Shown piece by piece: positions 52,883 through 62,708 of a stretch of DNA of 64,000 bases (its first letter is position 1; each line of letters opens with the position of its first letter). A program made the translations under genes and the position numbers. The notes beneath the pieces are model-generated. The model saw only the letters and a list, made by a program, of their open reading frames with translations, searched no databases and was not told the DNA's origin. Source of the DNA: Deltaproteobacteria bacterium (GTDB lineage Bacteria; Desulfobacterota; Desulfarculia; Desulfarculales; Desulfarculaceae); NCBI GenBank assembly GCA_020444165.1, contig JAHLLK010000018.1:1-64000 (forward strand). The letters are read 5' to 3'.

Positions 52883-52910
52883 CCCCGCGCCGGGAGGCGC
52901 CGGCGCGGGG
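52883..52910 (-). terminator. GC hairpin after the M43 protease gene
   Basis: CCCCGCGCCGG (52883-52893) pairs perfectly with CCGGCGCGGGG (52900-52910) 28 bp beyond the minus-strand stop at 52938. No strong T-run. Confidence 0.6.
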
Positions 52911-52937
52911 AGAAATACTTGCAGGGAAAAGTGGTGG

Positions 52938-55121
52938 TTAGCGGATACTTTGCCAGCCTTCCGGCGCCGCGGCCAGGGCGCGGGCCTCCTGCACCCGGGC
53001 CCCGTCCATGAGCCACAGGGTGAGCCCCCCGGCCGGGTCGGACCACAAGAGATCGGCCTTGCCGTCGCCGTTGTAATCCCCGTGGGCGGCCAGGCGGGAG
53101 GCTGGGTCCAGGGCCGCGCCGGTCAGGTTCCGGGCCGTGGGGGTGAAGTCCCCCAGGAACCACACCGCCACCCGGCCGTCCTCGCCGTGCCGCCACACCA
53201 CCTCGGGCCGGCCGTCGCCGTCCAGGTCGGCCACCAGGGCCGGGGTCCAGGCCGGGTCGGCCAGGCGGCCCAGGGTTTTCCTGGCCAGCACCGTCTCCCC
53301 GTCCAGGAGCCAAACCACCGCCTCGCCCGTGGCCGGGTCGTACCACAACAGATCGCCCTTGCCGTCCTGGTTGAAGTCGCTGGCCAGGCTCCCCCCCTGG
53401 GCCGCGCTTTGGGCCGCCGCGCCGGGGGAGGCCGCCGGGGTGGCCGTGGGGGCCAAGACCCAGCCGGGCTGGCCGGCCGCGGGGCTCAGGGTGGTGGAGC
53501 TGACTCCCAAGGCCGCGCCGGCCTTGGCTCCCTCCAGGCTCACCCCCTGAGCCGCGGCCAGGCGGGCCAGGTTGGTTTGGTCCACCAGGGAGGCCCCGGC
53601 CGCCGCGCCGGGCACCAGGGCGAAGCCCAGGCTCTGGTTCTGCTGCCAAGCCGGCAGGTTGGTCAGGATCCACTGCACTTCCGAGGCGCTGGAGGTGTAG
53701 AGGTGGGTGCCGTACACCGTGTTGTACATGCGGTAGATCTCGCGGGTGCCGGCCGTGGCTTGGTTGTAGATGTTGCCCTCGTCGTGTTCATAAAGCCAGC
53801 CCAGGGCCACCAGGCTGGCCATCTCGGCGTTCTTGTAGGTGTAGTAGTGCTTGCCGCTGCCCACGCTGTAGAGCCGGTGGATGGGCAAGGTGCCGGCCTC
53901 GGCGGTCTGCTTCACATAGAACACGGAGTTGGAGCCGGTGGACTCGTCGTTGTACCCGTGGGCCACCGCGTTGGTGAACTCCCCATAGCTGGTGGTGAAG
54001 AAGTGGTAGGCCAGGTTCGCATTGTAGGTGCGGTACATGGGTATCCACCCCCCCGGCTGGCTGGGCAGGGGCGCCGGGGTGGGGACTAAGGTAGGCGTCG
54101 GAGTTGGCGTCGGGGTGGGGGCGTCCCCCACCACGGTGTAGACCCCCGGCCGGTAGCTCAACAAGGAGCAGATCATGCGGTTGCCCTGCTCGGAGGTGAA
54201 CTGGTACATGCAGGTGTCGTCGGTGTAGTCCATGTAATTATGGATGGGGTCGGCCATTCCGCAGGAGTAGGTCTGGGAGCAGCCGTAGTGATCGACAGCC
54301 TCGGGGTTGGTGTCCACCAGCAGGTCGCCCGAAGTGTAGGTGTTGGTGCAGCCGCCCAGGAAGGTGTGCTCCAGACCAAAGTAGTGGCCGGCCTCGTGCA
54401 CCGCCGTGCGGCCTTGATCGTAGGTTTCATAGCCGTTGTTACGTCCGCCCACCGCCTCATAATTCAAGACCACCCCGTCTTCCCAGGTGCCTGCCGACTC
54501 CGCGGGAACGGTCGAGTAACCCAGGTAGACCGTGTTGTTGGTGTAAATGTTGAAATAGGTGTGCGGATCCCACCTCAGGGTGGACTTGAAGCCATATTCG
54601 TCATTATCGCCGAACCAGTTGGTGTTGGCCGTGCGGGTTATCCCGGCCAACTCGAACTGGATTTTGGTGTTGAAACCCTGGGCTCCCATGGTGCCGGCCA
54701 AGGCCTGGAAGTCCTCGTTCATCACCTGGATCTGGGCGGCGATTTTGGCGTCGCTCACGTCGCCCGTGGCGCCGTCGTCCTGGGTGATGACGTGAAACAC
54801 CACCCTGACTTTGTAGGTGACCGTGGGCCAGTACTCCGGCCGGATCACGGTCTGGGACAAAGAGCAGTCCGAAGCCACGAACACCCCCTTTGAGGGTGAT
54901 TTGGCTGGACTCCGGGTGCCGCAGCGCAGGCCGAGGGTTTGGAAGTATTTTGACTGGTGAAGTTCCCGCACGCTGGAGAAGGTCAGGCCGTCCACCTGCA
55001 CCGTGCCGTCAGGAGCCACGGCGACCCCTTTGGGAGGGGCGGTCCCGGCGGTGGCGGGAAGCGCGATCAAGAGACAAAGCCCCAAAACCCAAAACGCCAA
55101 GCGGCCTTTTGCCGAGGTCAT
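52938..55121 (-). CDS. Secreted M43-type metalloprotease with DUF5648 and FG-GAP repeats (1 of 4)
   Basis: The protein has 727 residues. Signal peptide about 1-26, then a propeptide-like part with GLRCGT (64-69). The zinc site is HEAGHYFGLEH (242-252) and the Met-turn region NYMDYTDD (295-302), the pappalysin/M43 pattern. A short Pro-Thr linker (335-352) leads to a DUF5648-like region (about 358-500: PMYRTYN, YHFFTTSYGEF, YLY-type repeats with HxY motifs), and about 585-727 carries three Ca-binding blades, DFNQDGKGD, DLDGDGRPE and DYNGDGKAD, of an FG-GAP/VCBS type. Expected to be exported and to cleave extracellular proteins. It is the most downstream of four tandem paralogues. Confidence 0.88.
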   Translation of the reverse strand: MTSAKGRLAFWVLGLCLLIALPATAGTAPPKGVAVAPDGTVQVDGLTFSSVRELHQSKYFQTLGLRCGTRSPAKSPSKGVFVASDCSLSQTVIRPEYWPTVTYKVRVVFHVITQDDGATGDVSDAKIAAQIQVMNEDFQALAGTMGAQGFNTKIQFELAGITRTANTNWFGDNDEYGFKSTLRWDPHTYFNIYTNNTVYLGYSTVPAESAGTWEDGVVLNYEAVGGRNNGYETYDQGRTAVHEAGHYFGLEHTFLGGCTNTYTSGDLLVDTNPEAVDHYGCSQTYSCGMADPIHNYMDYTDDTCMYQFTSEQGNRMICSLLSYRPGVYTVVGDAPTPTPTPTPTLVPTPAPLPSQPGGWIPMYRTYNANLAYHFFTTSYGEFTNAVAHGYNDESTGSNSVFYVKQTAEAGTLPIHRLYSVGSGKHYYTYKNAEMASLVALGWLYEHDEGNIYNQATAGTREIYRMYNTVYGTHLYTSSASEVQWILTNLPAWQQNQSLGFALVPGAAAGASLVDQTNLARLAAAQGVSLEGAKAGAALGVSSTTLSPAAGQPGWVLAPTATPAASPGAAAQSAAQGGSLASDFNQDGKGDLLWYDPATGEAVVWLLDGETVLARKTLGRLADPAWTPALVADLDGDGRPEVVWRHGEDGRVAVWFLGDFTPTARNLTGAALDPASRLAAHGDYNGDGKADLLWSDPAGGLTLWLMDGARVQEARALAAAPEGWQSIR

Positions 55122-55613
55122 GACGCCCCCCTTCCTTGCCGGCCGGGTCAGGGACCCTGCGGGCGATGGAGATCAAGTTGTGACATACGTAGAAGGCAAA
55201 ATAGTATCAGGCAAGAGGCAGATTTACCTAGATAACTAGCCGTGACTTACGCCAGGGGCGGTCTGCCTTTGCCGCGGGGAAACGGCTGCGGGACAGCTCC
55301 GCCTGCCCCCGCCAGGCTCAGAAAATCGCGCGCCAAAGCGATCTTTTTCCTTCTTCCGCTGGTCAGGGCAGCCCCCTCCCCCCGGGGGAAAGCACTTCCG
55401 CCTTCCCCTCTTCCCCCTTCCGGGCGCCAGCCCCCAAGAGATGCCTTCCCAGACTCTACCCAAATCCCTTCCAGAAAGGAAACTTGCTTCTGCTGCTGGA
55501 AACAAGTTTTTCGGTCGGCCGGGGCCCGGGGCATTCCCGGCGGGAGGCCGGCCAGGAAAAACCTGCGCCGGGCGCACGGGGCGGGAAAAGGGAGTGGCGA
55601 GGAAAAACGGAGG
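55122..55613. other. Intergenic stretch between protease genes 1 and 2
   Basis: There are 492 bp with no gene. It is GC-rich, with AT patches at 55180-55235 and 55480-55510. No promoter for protease 1 could be assigned with confidence. Confidence 0.45.
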
Positions 55614-57845
55614 TCAGCGAGGGCCCAGCCAGCCGGCCGGAGCCGCGGCCAGGGCCCGGGCCCCCTGCACCCGGGCCCCGTCCATGAGCCACAGCACCAA
55701 GCCCCCGGATTCGGCGGACCACAACAAGTCGGCCTTGCCGTCGCCGTTGTAATCCCCGTGGGCGGCCAGGCTCCAAGTCGGATCTGGCACGGCGCCGGTC
55801 AGGTTCCGGGCCGTGGGGGTGAAGTCTGAGAGGAACCACACCGCCACCCGGCCGTCTTCGCCGTGGCGCCACACCACCTCGGGCCGGCCGTCGCCGTCCA
55901 GGTCGGCCACCGCGGCCGGGGTCCAGGCCGGATCAGCCAGGCGGCCCAGCACCTTCTTGGCCAAGACGGTCCCCCCGTCCAGCAGCCACACCAACGCCTC
56001 GCCCGTGACCGGGTCGTACCACAACAGATCGTTCTTGCCGTCCTGGTTGAAGTCGCTGGCCTGGCTCCCCCCCTGGGCCGCGCTTTGGGCCGCGCTTTGG
56101 GCCGCCGCGCCGGAGGAGGCCGCCGGGGTGGCCGTGGGGGCCAGGACCCAGCCGGGCTGGCCGGCCGCGGGGCTCAGGGTGGCCGAACCCCCGCCCAGGG
56201 CCGCGGTGGCGCTCTTCGCCGCCAAGCCTACGCCCTGGGCCGCGGCCAGGCGGGCCAGGTTGGCCCGGTCCACCGAGGAGGCCCCGGCCACCGCGCCGGG
56301 CGCCAAGGCATAGCCCAGGCTCTGGTGCTGCTCCCAGGCCGGCAGGTTGGCCAGGATCCACTGCACTTCCGAGGCGCTGGAGGTGTAGAGGTGGGTGCCG
56401 TACACCTTGTTGTACATGCGGTAGATCTCGCTGGTGCCGCTGATCGCCGAGTTATAGATGTTGCCCTCGTCGTGTTCGTAGATCCACCCCAGGGCCACCA
56501 GAGCGGCCATCTCGGCATTACGGTAGGTGTAATAGTGCTTGCCGCTGCCCGCGCTGTAGAGGCGGTGGATGGGCAGGGTTCCGGTCTCGACGGTCTGCTT
56601 TACGTAGAACACGGAGTTGGAGCCGGTGGACTCGTCGTTGTACCCGTGGACCACCGCGTTGACGAACTCCCCGTAGCTGGTGGTGAAGAAGTGATAGTAG
56701 AGGTTGGGGTTGTAGGTGCGGTACATGGGGATCCAATTGTTCGGCTGCGGAGGCAGGGGCGAGGGCGTGGGGACCGGCGTCGGAGTGGGAGTAGGCGTAG
56801 GTGTAGGCGTAAGTGTCGGGGTTGGCGTCGGGGTGGGGGTGGGGCTGCTGCCCACCAGGGTATAGGCCCCCGGCCGGTAATTGACCAGGGAGCAGATCAT
56901 GCGGTTGCCCTGCTCGGAAGTGAACAGGTACATGCAGTCGTCGTCGGTATAGTCCATGTAGTTGTGGATGGGGTCCGCCATCCCACAGGAGGAGGTTTGG
57001 GAGCAATCATAGTGGGCGGTTTGCTCGGGGTTGGTGTCCACGATGAGGTCGCCGGAGGTGTAGGTGTTGGCGCAGCCGCCCTCAAAGGTGTGCGCCAGAC
57101 CCAAGTAATGGCCGACCTCGTGCACCGCGGTGCGTCCCTGATCATAGAGGCCGGTGCCCTGGTTGCGCCCCCCCACCGTGTCATAGGCCAACACCACCCC
57201 GTCATAAACCGAGCCGGCCGCGCCCTGGGGCAGGTAGGAGTAGCCGAGGTAACCGCTGGCCGTGTTGGAATAGATGTTGAAGTAGCGGCTTTGATCCACC
57301 CCCAGGGCGGATTTGTACCCGTACTCGTCATTGTCGTTGAACCAATTGTCGTTCTGGGTGCGGGTTATGCCCATCAACTGGAACTGGATATGGGTGTTGA
57401 AGCCATTCTGCCCCATGGTCCCGGCGATGGCCAGGAAGTCCTCGTTGAGCACCTGAATCTGGGCCGCGATGGCGGCGTCGCTGATGTTCCCCACGCCGCT
57501 GCTGTTATAGATGACGTGGAAATAGACGGGAATCAGGTAGACCGAGCTGGGCCAGTACTCCGGCTTGATCACGGTCTGGTAGGAGGAGCAGTCCGAGGCC
57601 ACGTATACCCCGGCCTGGGGCTCCTTGGCCGGGCTTTTGGTGCCGCAACGCAGACCGAGGGCCCGGAAATACGCGGACTGGTGGAATTCCTGGAGGTTTT
57701 TATAGGTGAGGCCAGCCACCTGCACCGCGCCGTCCGCGGCCACCTGGACCTGGCCCAGAGACGCGGCCGGGGCCGCGGAGGCAAGAGAGAGGAGGAGGCC
57801 CAAGCACAGGGCCGCAAACACCAGGCGCCCGCTCGCTGAATTCAT
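55614..57845 (-). CDS. Secreted M43-type metalloprotease with DUF5648 and FG-GAP repeats (2 of 4)
   Basis: The protein has 743 residues from ATG 57845. It has a signal peptide (about 1-28) and the same architecture as its neighbour: GLRCGT, HEVGHYLGLAH, NYMDYTDDDC, a longer Pro-Thr linker (TPTPTPTPT repeats), DUF5648-like region and DFNQDGKND, DLDGDGRPE, DYNGDGKAD blades. The C-terminal third is nearly identical in DNA to that of 52938-55121. A 15-bp tandem duplication changes one AAQSAAQ run to AAQSAAQSAAQ here. This suggests recent duplication or conversion. Confidence 0.88.
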   Translation of the reverse strand: MNSASGRLVFAALCLGLLLSLASAAPAASLGQVQVAADGAVQVAGLTYKNLQEFHQSAYFRALGLRCGTKSPAKEPQAGVYVASDCSSYQTVIKPEYWPSSVYLIPVYFHVIYNSSGVGNISDAAIAAQIQVLNEDFLAIAGTMGQNGFNTHIQFQLMGITRTQNDNWFNDNDEYGYKSALGVDQSRYFNIYSNTASGYLGYSYLPQGAAGSVYDGVVLAYDTVGGRNQGTGLYDQGRTAVHEVGHYLGLAHTFEGGCANTYTSGDLIVDTNPEQTAHYDCSQTSSCGMADPIHNYMDYTDDDCMYLFTSEQGNRMICSLVNYRPGAYTLVGSSPTPTPTPTPTLTPTPTPTPTPTPVPTPSPLPPQPNNWIPMYRTYNPNLYYHFFTTSYGEFVNAVVHGYNDESTGSNSVFYVKQTVETGTLPIHRLYSAGSGKHYYTYRNAEMAALVALGWIYEHDEGNIYNSAISGTSEIYRMYNKVYGTHLYTSSASEVQWILANLPAWEQHQSLGYALAPGAVAGASSVDRANLARLAAAQGVGLAAKSATAALGGGSATLSPAAGQPGWVLAPTATPAASSGAAAQSAAQSAAQGGSQASDFNQDGKNDLLWYDPVTGEALVWLLDGGTVLAKKVLGRLADPAWTPAAVADLDGDGRPEVVWRHGEDGRVAVWFLSDFTPTARNLTGAVPDPTWSLAAHGDYNGDGKADLLWSAESGGLVLWLMDGARVQGARALAAAPAGWLGPR

Positions 57846-58197
57846 GCTGCCGCCTCTTCTGGCCGGAGGCATGAACCGGCTCCGGCCGGGGGGATCAAAC
57901 GCTAGGTGACCAAGATGCTTACCAGACCGGACGGCGGCTGGCCTGGGACGCACAGGGGTGCGGCGGCAAGATCAGCTGCCTAGAGCCAACCGAACGGCTA
58001 AACCTTCCCCCCTGGAGGCTCTTTGGGCACACGACCATTTGGGACTAAAAAATAATATCATCGATTGTCAGGAGAATCATCCCGGGAGCGGGTCCCGGCC
58101 GGAGAAAAACCACCCGCCCCGCCCGGCATGGCCCCGGCGGACCGGGACCGTCCGCCACCGCGGGGCCCTGGTTGCTGGCCAGGGCCCCACTGGCGGC
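57846..58197. other. Intergenic stretch between protease genes 2 and 3
   Basis: There are 352 bp. It contains an AT-rich tract near 58047-58075 and the hairpin at 58162-58188. No gene or clear promoter is seen. Confidence 0.45.
58162..58188 (-). terminator. Hairpin after the third protease gene
   Basis: GGGGCCCTGG (58162-58171) and CCAGGGCCCC (58179-58188) pair perfectly, 10 bp past the minus-strand stop at 58198. Confidence 0.6.
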
Positions 58198-60321
58198 CTA
58201 GTGCAAGGACGCCGCCCCGGCCGGGGCCGGAGGCAGGCTCCGGACCGCCAGCACTTGGGCGCCGTCCAGGAGCCACAGCACCAAGCCCCCCGCGCCATCG
58301 GACCACAGGAGGTCAGCCCGGCCGTCGCCGTTGTAATCGCCCACGGCGGCCAGGCTCCAGGCCGGGGGTGGCGCGGCGGCCAAGGGTTCCAGAGAGTCCG
58401 CGGCGCCCTCCTCCAGGCGGCCCAGGGCCACTCGGCCGTCCGTGACCTGCCGCCAGGCCACCTCGGCCCGGCCGTCGGCGTCGAAATCAGCCACCGCCAG
58501 AAGGCTCCAACCGGGATCGGCCAGGCGGCCCAGGGAAGTCTCTTCCGGCGCACCCTGCCGGTCCAGGCGCCACTGGAGAATCTGGCCGCTGACCGGGTCA
58601 TACCCCACCAGGCCGCGCGGGCCGTCCGGGGAGAGATCGCCGACCGCGGTCCCGCTGGGGGCCCTGCCCCCGGGGAAGCTCTCGGTGGTGTTCCCGGCCG
58701 CAGTCCCGGCCGCGGGCCAAGGCTGCCAGCCGGGACGGGCGGTGCCCTCGGTCGTGGCCGGGTCGCTCGCCAGCGCGGCCAGGTTCCTCCCGGCCGCCCC
58801 GGCCGCCCCGGCCATCTCGCCGGCCGAGCGGCCGGCCGGAGCCCCGGGCAGCGGGGCGAAGCCCAGGCTCTTTTGCAGTTGCCAGCCGGGCAGGTTGGCC
58901 TGCACCCAGGCCACCTCCGGGGCGCTGCCCGTATATAGGTGGTCACCGCTCACCACGTTGTACAAATGGCGGATCTCCGTGGCTCCCGCCGTGGCCGCGG
59001 GGTAGATGCGGCCCTCGTCTCGCTCGTAGACCCAGCCGAGCGCGGTCAAGACGGCCACCTCCGCGGTGGAGGGGGTGAGGTAGTGCTGGCCGTCAGTGGG
59101 GTTGTAGAGCCGGTACAGCAGGGTGGTGCCGGCCAAGGCGTTCTGGTTCACGTAGAATAGGGTGTTGCTGCCCGTGGACTCGTTGTAAAAACCGTTCACC
59201 ACCGCGTTCGCGAACTCCGCGTAGCTGGCCGTGAAGAAGTGATTGGCCGCGTAGGGGTTGTAGGCGCGGTACATGGGCATCCAGCCGCCCGGCTGGGAGG
59301 GAATCACCGGCGGGGTGGCGGGGATGCTGCCCACCGCGGTGAACAGGGCCGGCCGGTAGTTCACCAGGGCGCAGATCATGCGGTTGGCCTGCTCCGGAGT
59401 GAACATCACTATGCAATCGTCGTTGGTGTAGTCCATGTAGTTGTGGATGGGGTCCGGCGAGGAGCAGGTGTAGGTCTGGGTGCACCCGTAGTGGGCCGTC
59501 TCCTCGGCCGAGGTGTCCTGGATCAGGTCGCCGCCGGTGTAGCCCGTGGCGCAGCCGCCCTCAAAGGTGTGGAGCAACCCCAGATAGTGGCCCACCTCGT
59601 GCACCGCGGTGCGGCCCTGGTCATATTGCCCGTAGCCGTTGTTGCGCCCGCCCACGCAGCCATAGGTGAGTACCACCCCGTCGTTGGGGGCGCCGGCCTC
59701 AACCTGGGGGAAGGTGGCGTAGCCCAACAGGGTGGTGTTGTTGGTGAAGATGTTCAGGTAGCGGCTCTGGTCCCAACCCAGGGCGGCCTTGAACGCTTTG
59801 GTGGCGTCGCTGAACCAATAGTCATTGGCCGTGCGGGTGATGCCGGCCAGCACGAACTCCACCTTGGTGTCATAGCCCTGCTCGCCCAGGGTGCCGGTCA
59901 AGGCCAGGAAATCCTCGTTCATCACCTGGACCTGGTCCACGATACGCTGGTCGCTGACGTCGCCCGTGACCCCGTCGGCGGCGGTGATGATGTGGAACAC
60001 CACCGGAATCCGCAAGATGAAGCCGGGCCAATACTCCGGCCGGATGGCGGTTTGGAGGAAGGAGCAGTCCGTGGTGGCGAACACCCCGCCCCGGGCCGCC
60101 GCGGCCGGCACCTGGGTGCCGCAGCGGAGCCCCTGCTCCTGGAAGTAGGCCGAGGTGTGGAACTCCGAAAGATTGGCGAACTTCCGGCCATCCACGGTCA
60201 CCGTGCCGTCCGGGGCCACGTTCACCCCGCCCGGCGCGGCGGCCAGGGCCCCGGCGGCTCCGGCCAGGAGCAGGATAGCGATAATAATCCCATAACAAGT
60301 TGTACGAAGAAGGGCTCTCAT
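58198..60321 (-). CDS. Secreted M43-type metalloprotease (3 of 4)
   Basis: The protein has 707 residues. Signal peptide about 1-27 (MRALLRTTCYGIIIAILLLA). Order of parts: DGRKFANLSEFHTSAYFQ, GLRCGTQ, zinc motif HEVGHYLGLLH, NYMDYTNDDC, a short linker without the Pro-Thr run, DUF5648-like region (PMYRAYNPYAANHFFTASY) and two or three FG-GAP-type blades (DFDADGRAE, DYNGDGRAD). The signal-peptide-encoding DNA is nearly identical to that of the fourth copy although the rest has diverged. No Pro-Thr linker is a difference from the other three. Confidence 0.88.
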   Translation of the reverse strand: MRALLRTTCYGIIIAILLLAGAAGALAAAPGGVNVAPDGTVTVDGRKFANLSEFHTSAYFQEQGLRCGTQVPAAAARGGVFATTDCSFLQTAIRPEYWPGFILRIPVVFHIITAADGVTGDVSDQRIVDQVQVMNEDFLALTGTLGEQGYDTKVEFVLAGITRTANDYWFSDATKAFKAALGWDQSRYLNIFTNNTTLLGYATFPQVEAGAPNDGVVLTYGCVGGRNNGYGQYDQGRTAVHEVGHYLGLLHTFEGGCATGYTGGDLIQDTSAEETAHYGCTQTYTCSSPDPIHNYMDYTNDDCIVMFTPEQANRMICALVNYRPALFTAVGSIPATPPVIPSQPGGWMPMYRAYNPYAANHFFTASYAEFANAVVNGFYNESTGSNTLFYVNQNALAGTTLLYRLYNPTDGQHYLTPSTAEVAVLTALGWVYERDEGRIYPAATAGATEIRHLYNVVSGDHLYTGSAPEVAWVQANLPGWQLQKSLGFAPLPGAPAGRSAGEMAGAAGAAGRNLAALASDPATTEGTARPGWQPWPAAGTAAGNTTESFPGGRAPSGTAVGDLSPDGPRGLVGYDPVSGQILQWRLDRQGAPEETSLGRLADPGWSLLAVADFDADGRAEVAWRQVTDGRVALGRLEEGAADSLEPLAAAPPPAWSLAAVGDYNGDGRADLLWSDGAGGLVLWLLDGAQVLAVRSLPPAPAGAASLH

Positions 60322-60530
60322 AAAAGTCTCACCTGCTTGTGGGGCAGCCTTCCCCAGCGGGGCGACCGGCCGCGAGGCGGTCTGATAAACCCATAAACTG
60401 GAACGATGAGGTCATATACCTAGCATATATCCACCACCAAGCTAAACTCTGTGCGAAAAGACCGCAGGAACCTGCCTGCGGACCTCGATATTTGGGTCAG
60501 CCTGGCCCGGCATCCCGCGCTGGGCCGAGA

Positions 60531-62708
60531 TCAGCGAGATTCAGCGCCCCTGGCCGGAGCCGGAGGTAGTTCCCTCACCGCTCGCACGCGGGTTCCCTCC
60601 ATCAGCCAAATAGTGAGCTTCCCCTCCGCGCCGGACCAGACCAAATCCTCCCTGCCATCACCGTCATAATCCCCGTGGGCATATAGGGTCCAGCCCGCGT
60701 CAGGAAGCGACCCGAGTACCGCTTTGGTCGTGGGCCTGGTTCCCTGCATCAGCCATACCGCCACCCTGCGATCTTCGCCGTGCTGCCACACCACATCCGG
60801 CCAGCCGTCATTGTTCAGGTCCGCCACCATCAGGGGCGCCCAAGCCGGGTCCGCCAGCCGTCCCAACGCCACTTTCTCCAAGAGGGTTTCCCCCTCCATG
60901 AGCCAAATCATGGCCTCGCCCGTGGCGGGATCGCACCATAGCAGATCGCTGTTCCCGTCCTGGTTGAAGTCGTTGGCCGCGCCGCTCGGCCGGTCTGATG
61001 CGCGGCCGGAACCCTGGGGACCGGCCGGCGGGGTGGCAACGGGGGTCAGAACCCAGCCGGGCTGCGTAGGACTTGAGGGGAAGCCTGCAATCTCTCCGTC
61101 TGCCGGCAACTCCACACCTTGGGCGGCAGCCAGCCGGGCCAGGTTTTCCCGGTCCACTTGGGACGGCCGCAGAGGATTCGTGGGAACCAGGGCGAAACCC
61201 AGGCTCTGATGCTGCTGCCAATCCGGCAGGTTATTCAATATCCAGATCACCTCATTGACACTGGCCGTGTAAAGATGGGTTCCGAAGACCGTGTTGTACA
61301 GGCGGTAAATCTCCGTGGCTCCCCCCATAAGTTGGGTATACACGTAGCCCTCGTCGTGCTCTTTGTTCCAGCCCAGGGCCACCAAAGCCTGCACCTCAGC
61401 GTTACGGAAAGTGTAATAGTGTCTGCCGCTTCCAGGGCTATAGAGCCTGTGGAGGGGGACATACCACAACAGGGGATCCTTCTGGACGTAGAACAGAGTA
61501 TGGCTGCCCGTGGATTCGTCGTTGTAGCCATGCTGTACGGCGTTGACGAATTCAGGGTAGCTCGTGGTGTAGAAGTGATAGTAAAGATTCGGGTTGTAAG
61601 TACGATACATGGGAATCCAGCCCACCGGTTGCCAGGGGATTTGCGGAGGCGGCGTGGGGGTTGGCGATGGGGTGGGAGTCGGCGTGGGCGTGGCTGTGGG
61701 AGTGGGGACCACAGGCGCTATGCCGACCAGGTCGGGACGATAGTTTATCAGGGAGCAAATTATGCGGTTGGCCTGTTCCGGAGAGAACTGGTACATGCAA
61801 GAGTCATTAGTGTAATCCATGTAATTGTGAATGGGGTCCGGTGAGCCGCAGGTGTAGGTTTGCGAGCAGGTGTAGTGCTCGTATTCCTCGGCTGGTGTGT
61901 CCACCAGATAGTCGCCGGAACTGTAACTGTTGGCGCAGCCTCCATGGAACGTGTGATGCAGGCCGAGGTAATGCCCCACCTCGTGCACCGCGGTGCGGCC
62001 CTGATTGTAACTGAGATAGCCGTTGTTTCTCCCGCCCACGGTTGCGTGATTCAGGACCACTCCGTCGCGAAGCATTCCGGCATGCCAGTCGGGGAGATAT
62101 GAATAACCCAAATGAACAGTATTGTTGGTATAAATATTCAGATACTTTTTCAGGTCCCATAACAGCGCGCGTTTGAAATCAGCTTCGAAATAATCCTTGA
62201 ACCAATCCGCCTGGACTGTCCGGGTTATACCTGCCAAATAAAACTGCACTCTGGTGTTGTAGCCATTGGCTCCCATGGTGCCGGCCAAAGCCTGGAAATC
62301 CTCATTGAGCACCTGAATCTGGGCGGCGATGCGGGCGTCGCTGATATTTCCCGTGACTCCGTCCGAATCGATGATGACGTGAAACGCCACCGGAATTCGG
62401 TATTCCCTGGCCGGCCAATATTCCGGCCGAATCACGGTGTGGTTGTACGAACAATCCGAGGTGGCAGAAACGGCGTCATGGGGGCCCTTTTCCGGAAATT
62501 TCGTTCCGCAGCGTAGGCCGTGCTCGCGAAAATAAGCCGACTGGTGGAACTCCTTCATGGTTTTGAATACCTGCCCACCAGCAGTCACCGTGCCGTCCGG
62601 AGCCACGTTAACCCCGCCCGGCGCGGCGGCCAGGGCCCCGGCGGCTCCGGCCAGGAGCAGCAAGGTGGCGACAAAAAGGAATAATCCGCGCGGAGTTCTG
62701 AATGGCAT
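60531..62708 (-). CDS. Secreted M43-type metalloprotease (4 of 4)
   Basis: The protein has 725 residues from ATG 62708, after a GGGGGGAG site. Signal peptide about 1-28. It has GLRCGTK, HEVGHYLGLHH, NYMDYTNDSC, a Pro-Thr linker (TPTATPTPTPTPSPT), a DUF5648-like region (PMYRTYNPNLYYHFYTTSY) and blades DFNQDGNSD, DLNNDGWPD and DYDGDGRED. The codons look less GC-biased than those of the other three, especially in the protease domain. The gene is probably the first of the array to be transcribed; each gene has a spacer of over 200 bp, so independent promoters are likely. Confidence 0.88.
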   Translation of the reverse strand: MPFRTPRGLFLFVATLLLLAGAAGALAAAPGGVNVAPDGTVTAGGQVFKTMKEFHQSAYFREHGLRCGTKFPEKGPHDAVSATSDCSYNHTVIRPEYWPAREYRIPVAFHVIIDSDGVTGNISDARIAAQIQVLNEDFQALAGTMGANGYNTRVQFYLAGITRTVQADWFKDYFEADFKRALLWDLKKYLNIYTNNTVHLGYSYLPDWHAGMLRDGVVLNHATVGGRNNGYLSYNQGRTAVHEVGHYLGLHHTFHGGCANSYSSGDYLVDTPAEEYEHYTCSQTYTCGSPDPIHNYMDYTNDSCMYQFSPEQANRIICSLINYRPDLVGIAPVVPTPTATPTPTPTPSPTPTPPPQIPWQPVGWIPMYRTYNPNLYYHFYTTSYPEFVNAVQHGYNDESTGSHTLFYVQKDPLLWYVPLHRLYSPGSGRHYYTFRNAEVQALVALGWNKEHDEGYVYTQLMGGATEIYRLYNTVFGTHLYTASVNEVIWILNNLPDWQQHQSLGFALVPTNPLRPSQVDRENLARLAAAQGVELPADGEIAGFPSSPTQPGWVLTPVATPPAGPQGSGRASDRPSGAANDFNQDGNSDLLWCDPATGEAMIWLMEGETLLEKVALGRLADPAWAPLMVADLNNDGWPDVVWQHGEDRRVAVWLMQGTRPTTKAVLGSLPDAGWTLYAHGDYDGDGREDLVWSGAEGKLTIWLMEGTRVRAVRELPPAPARGAESR

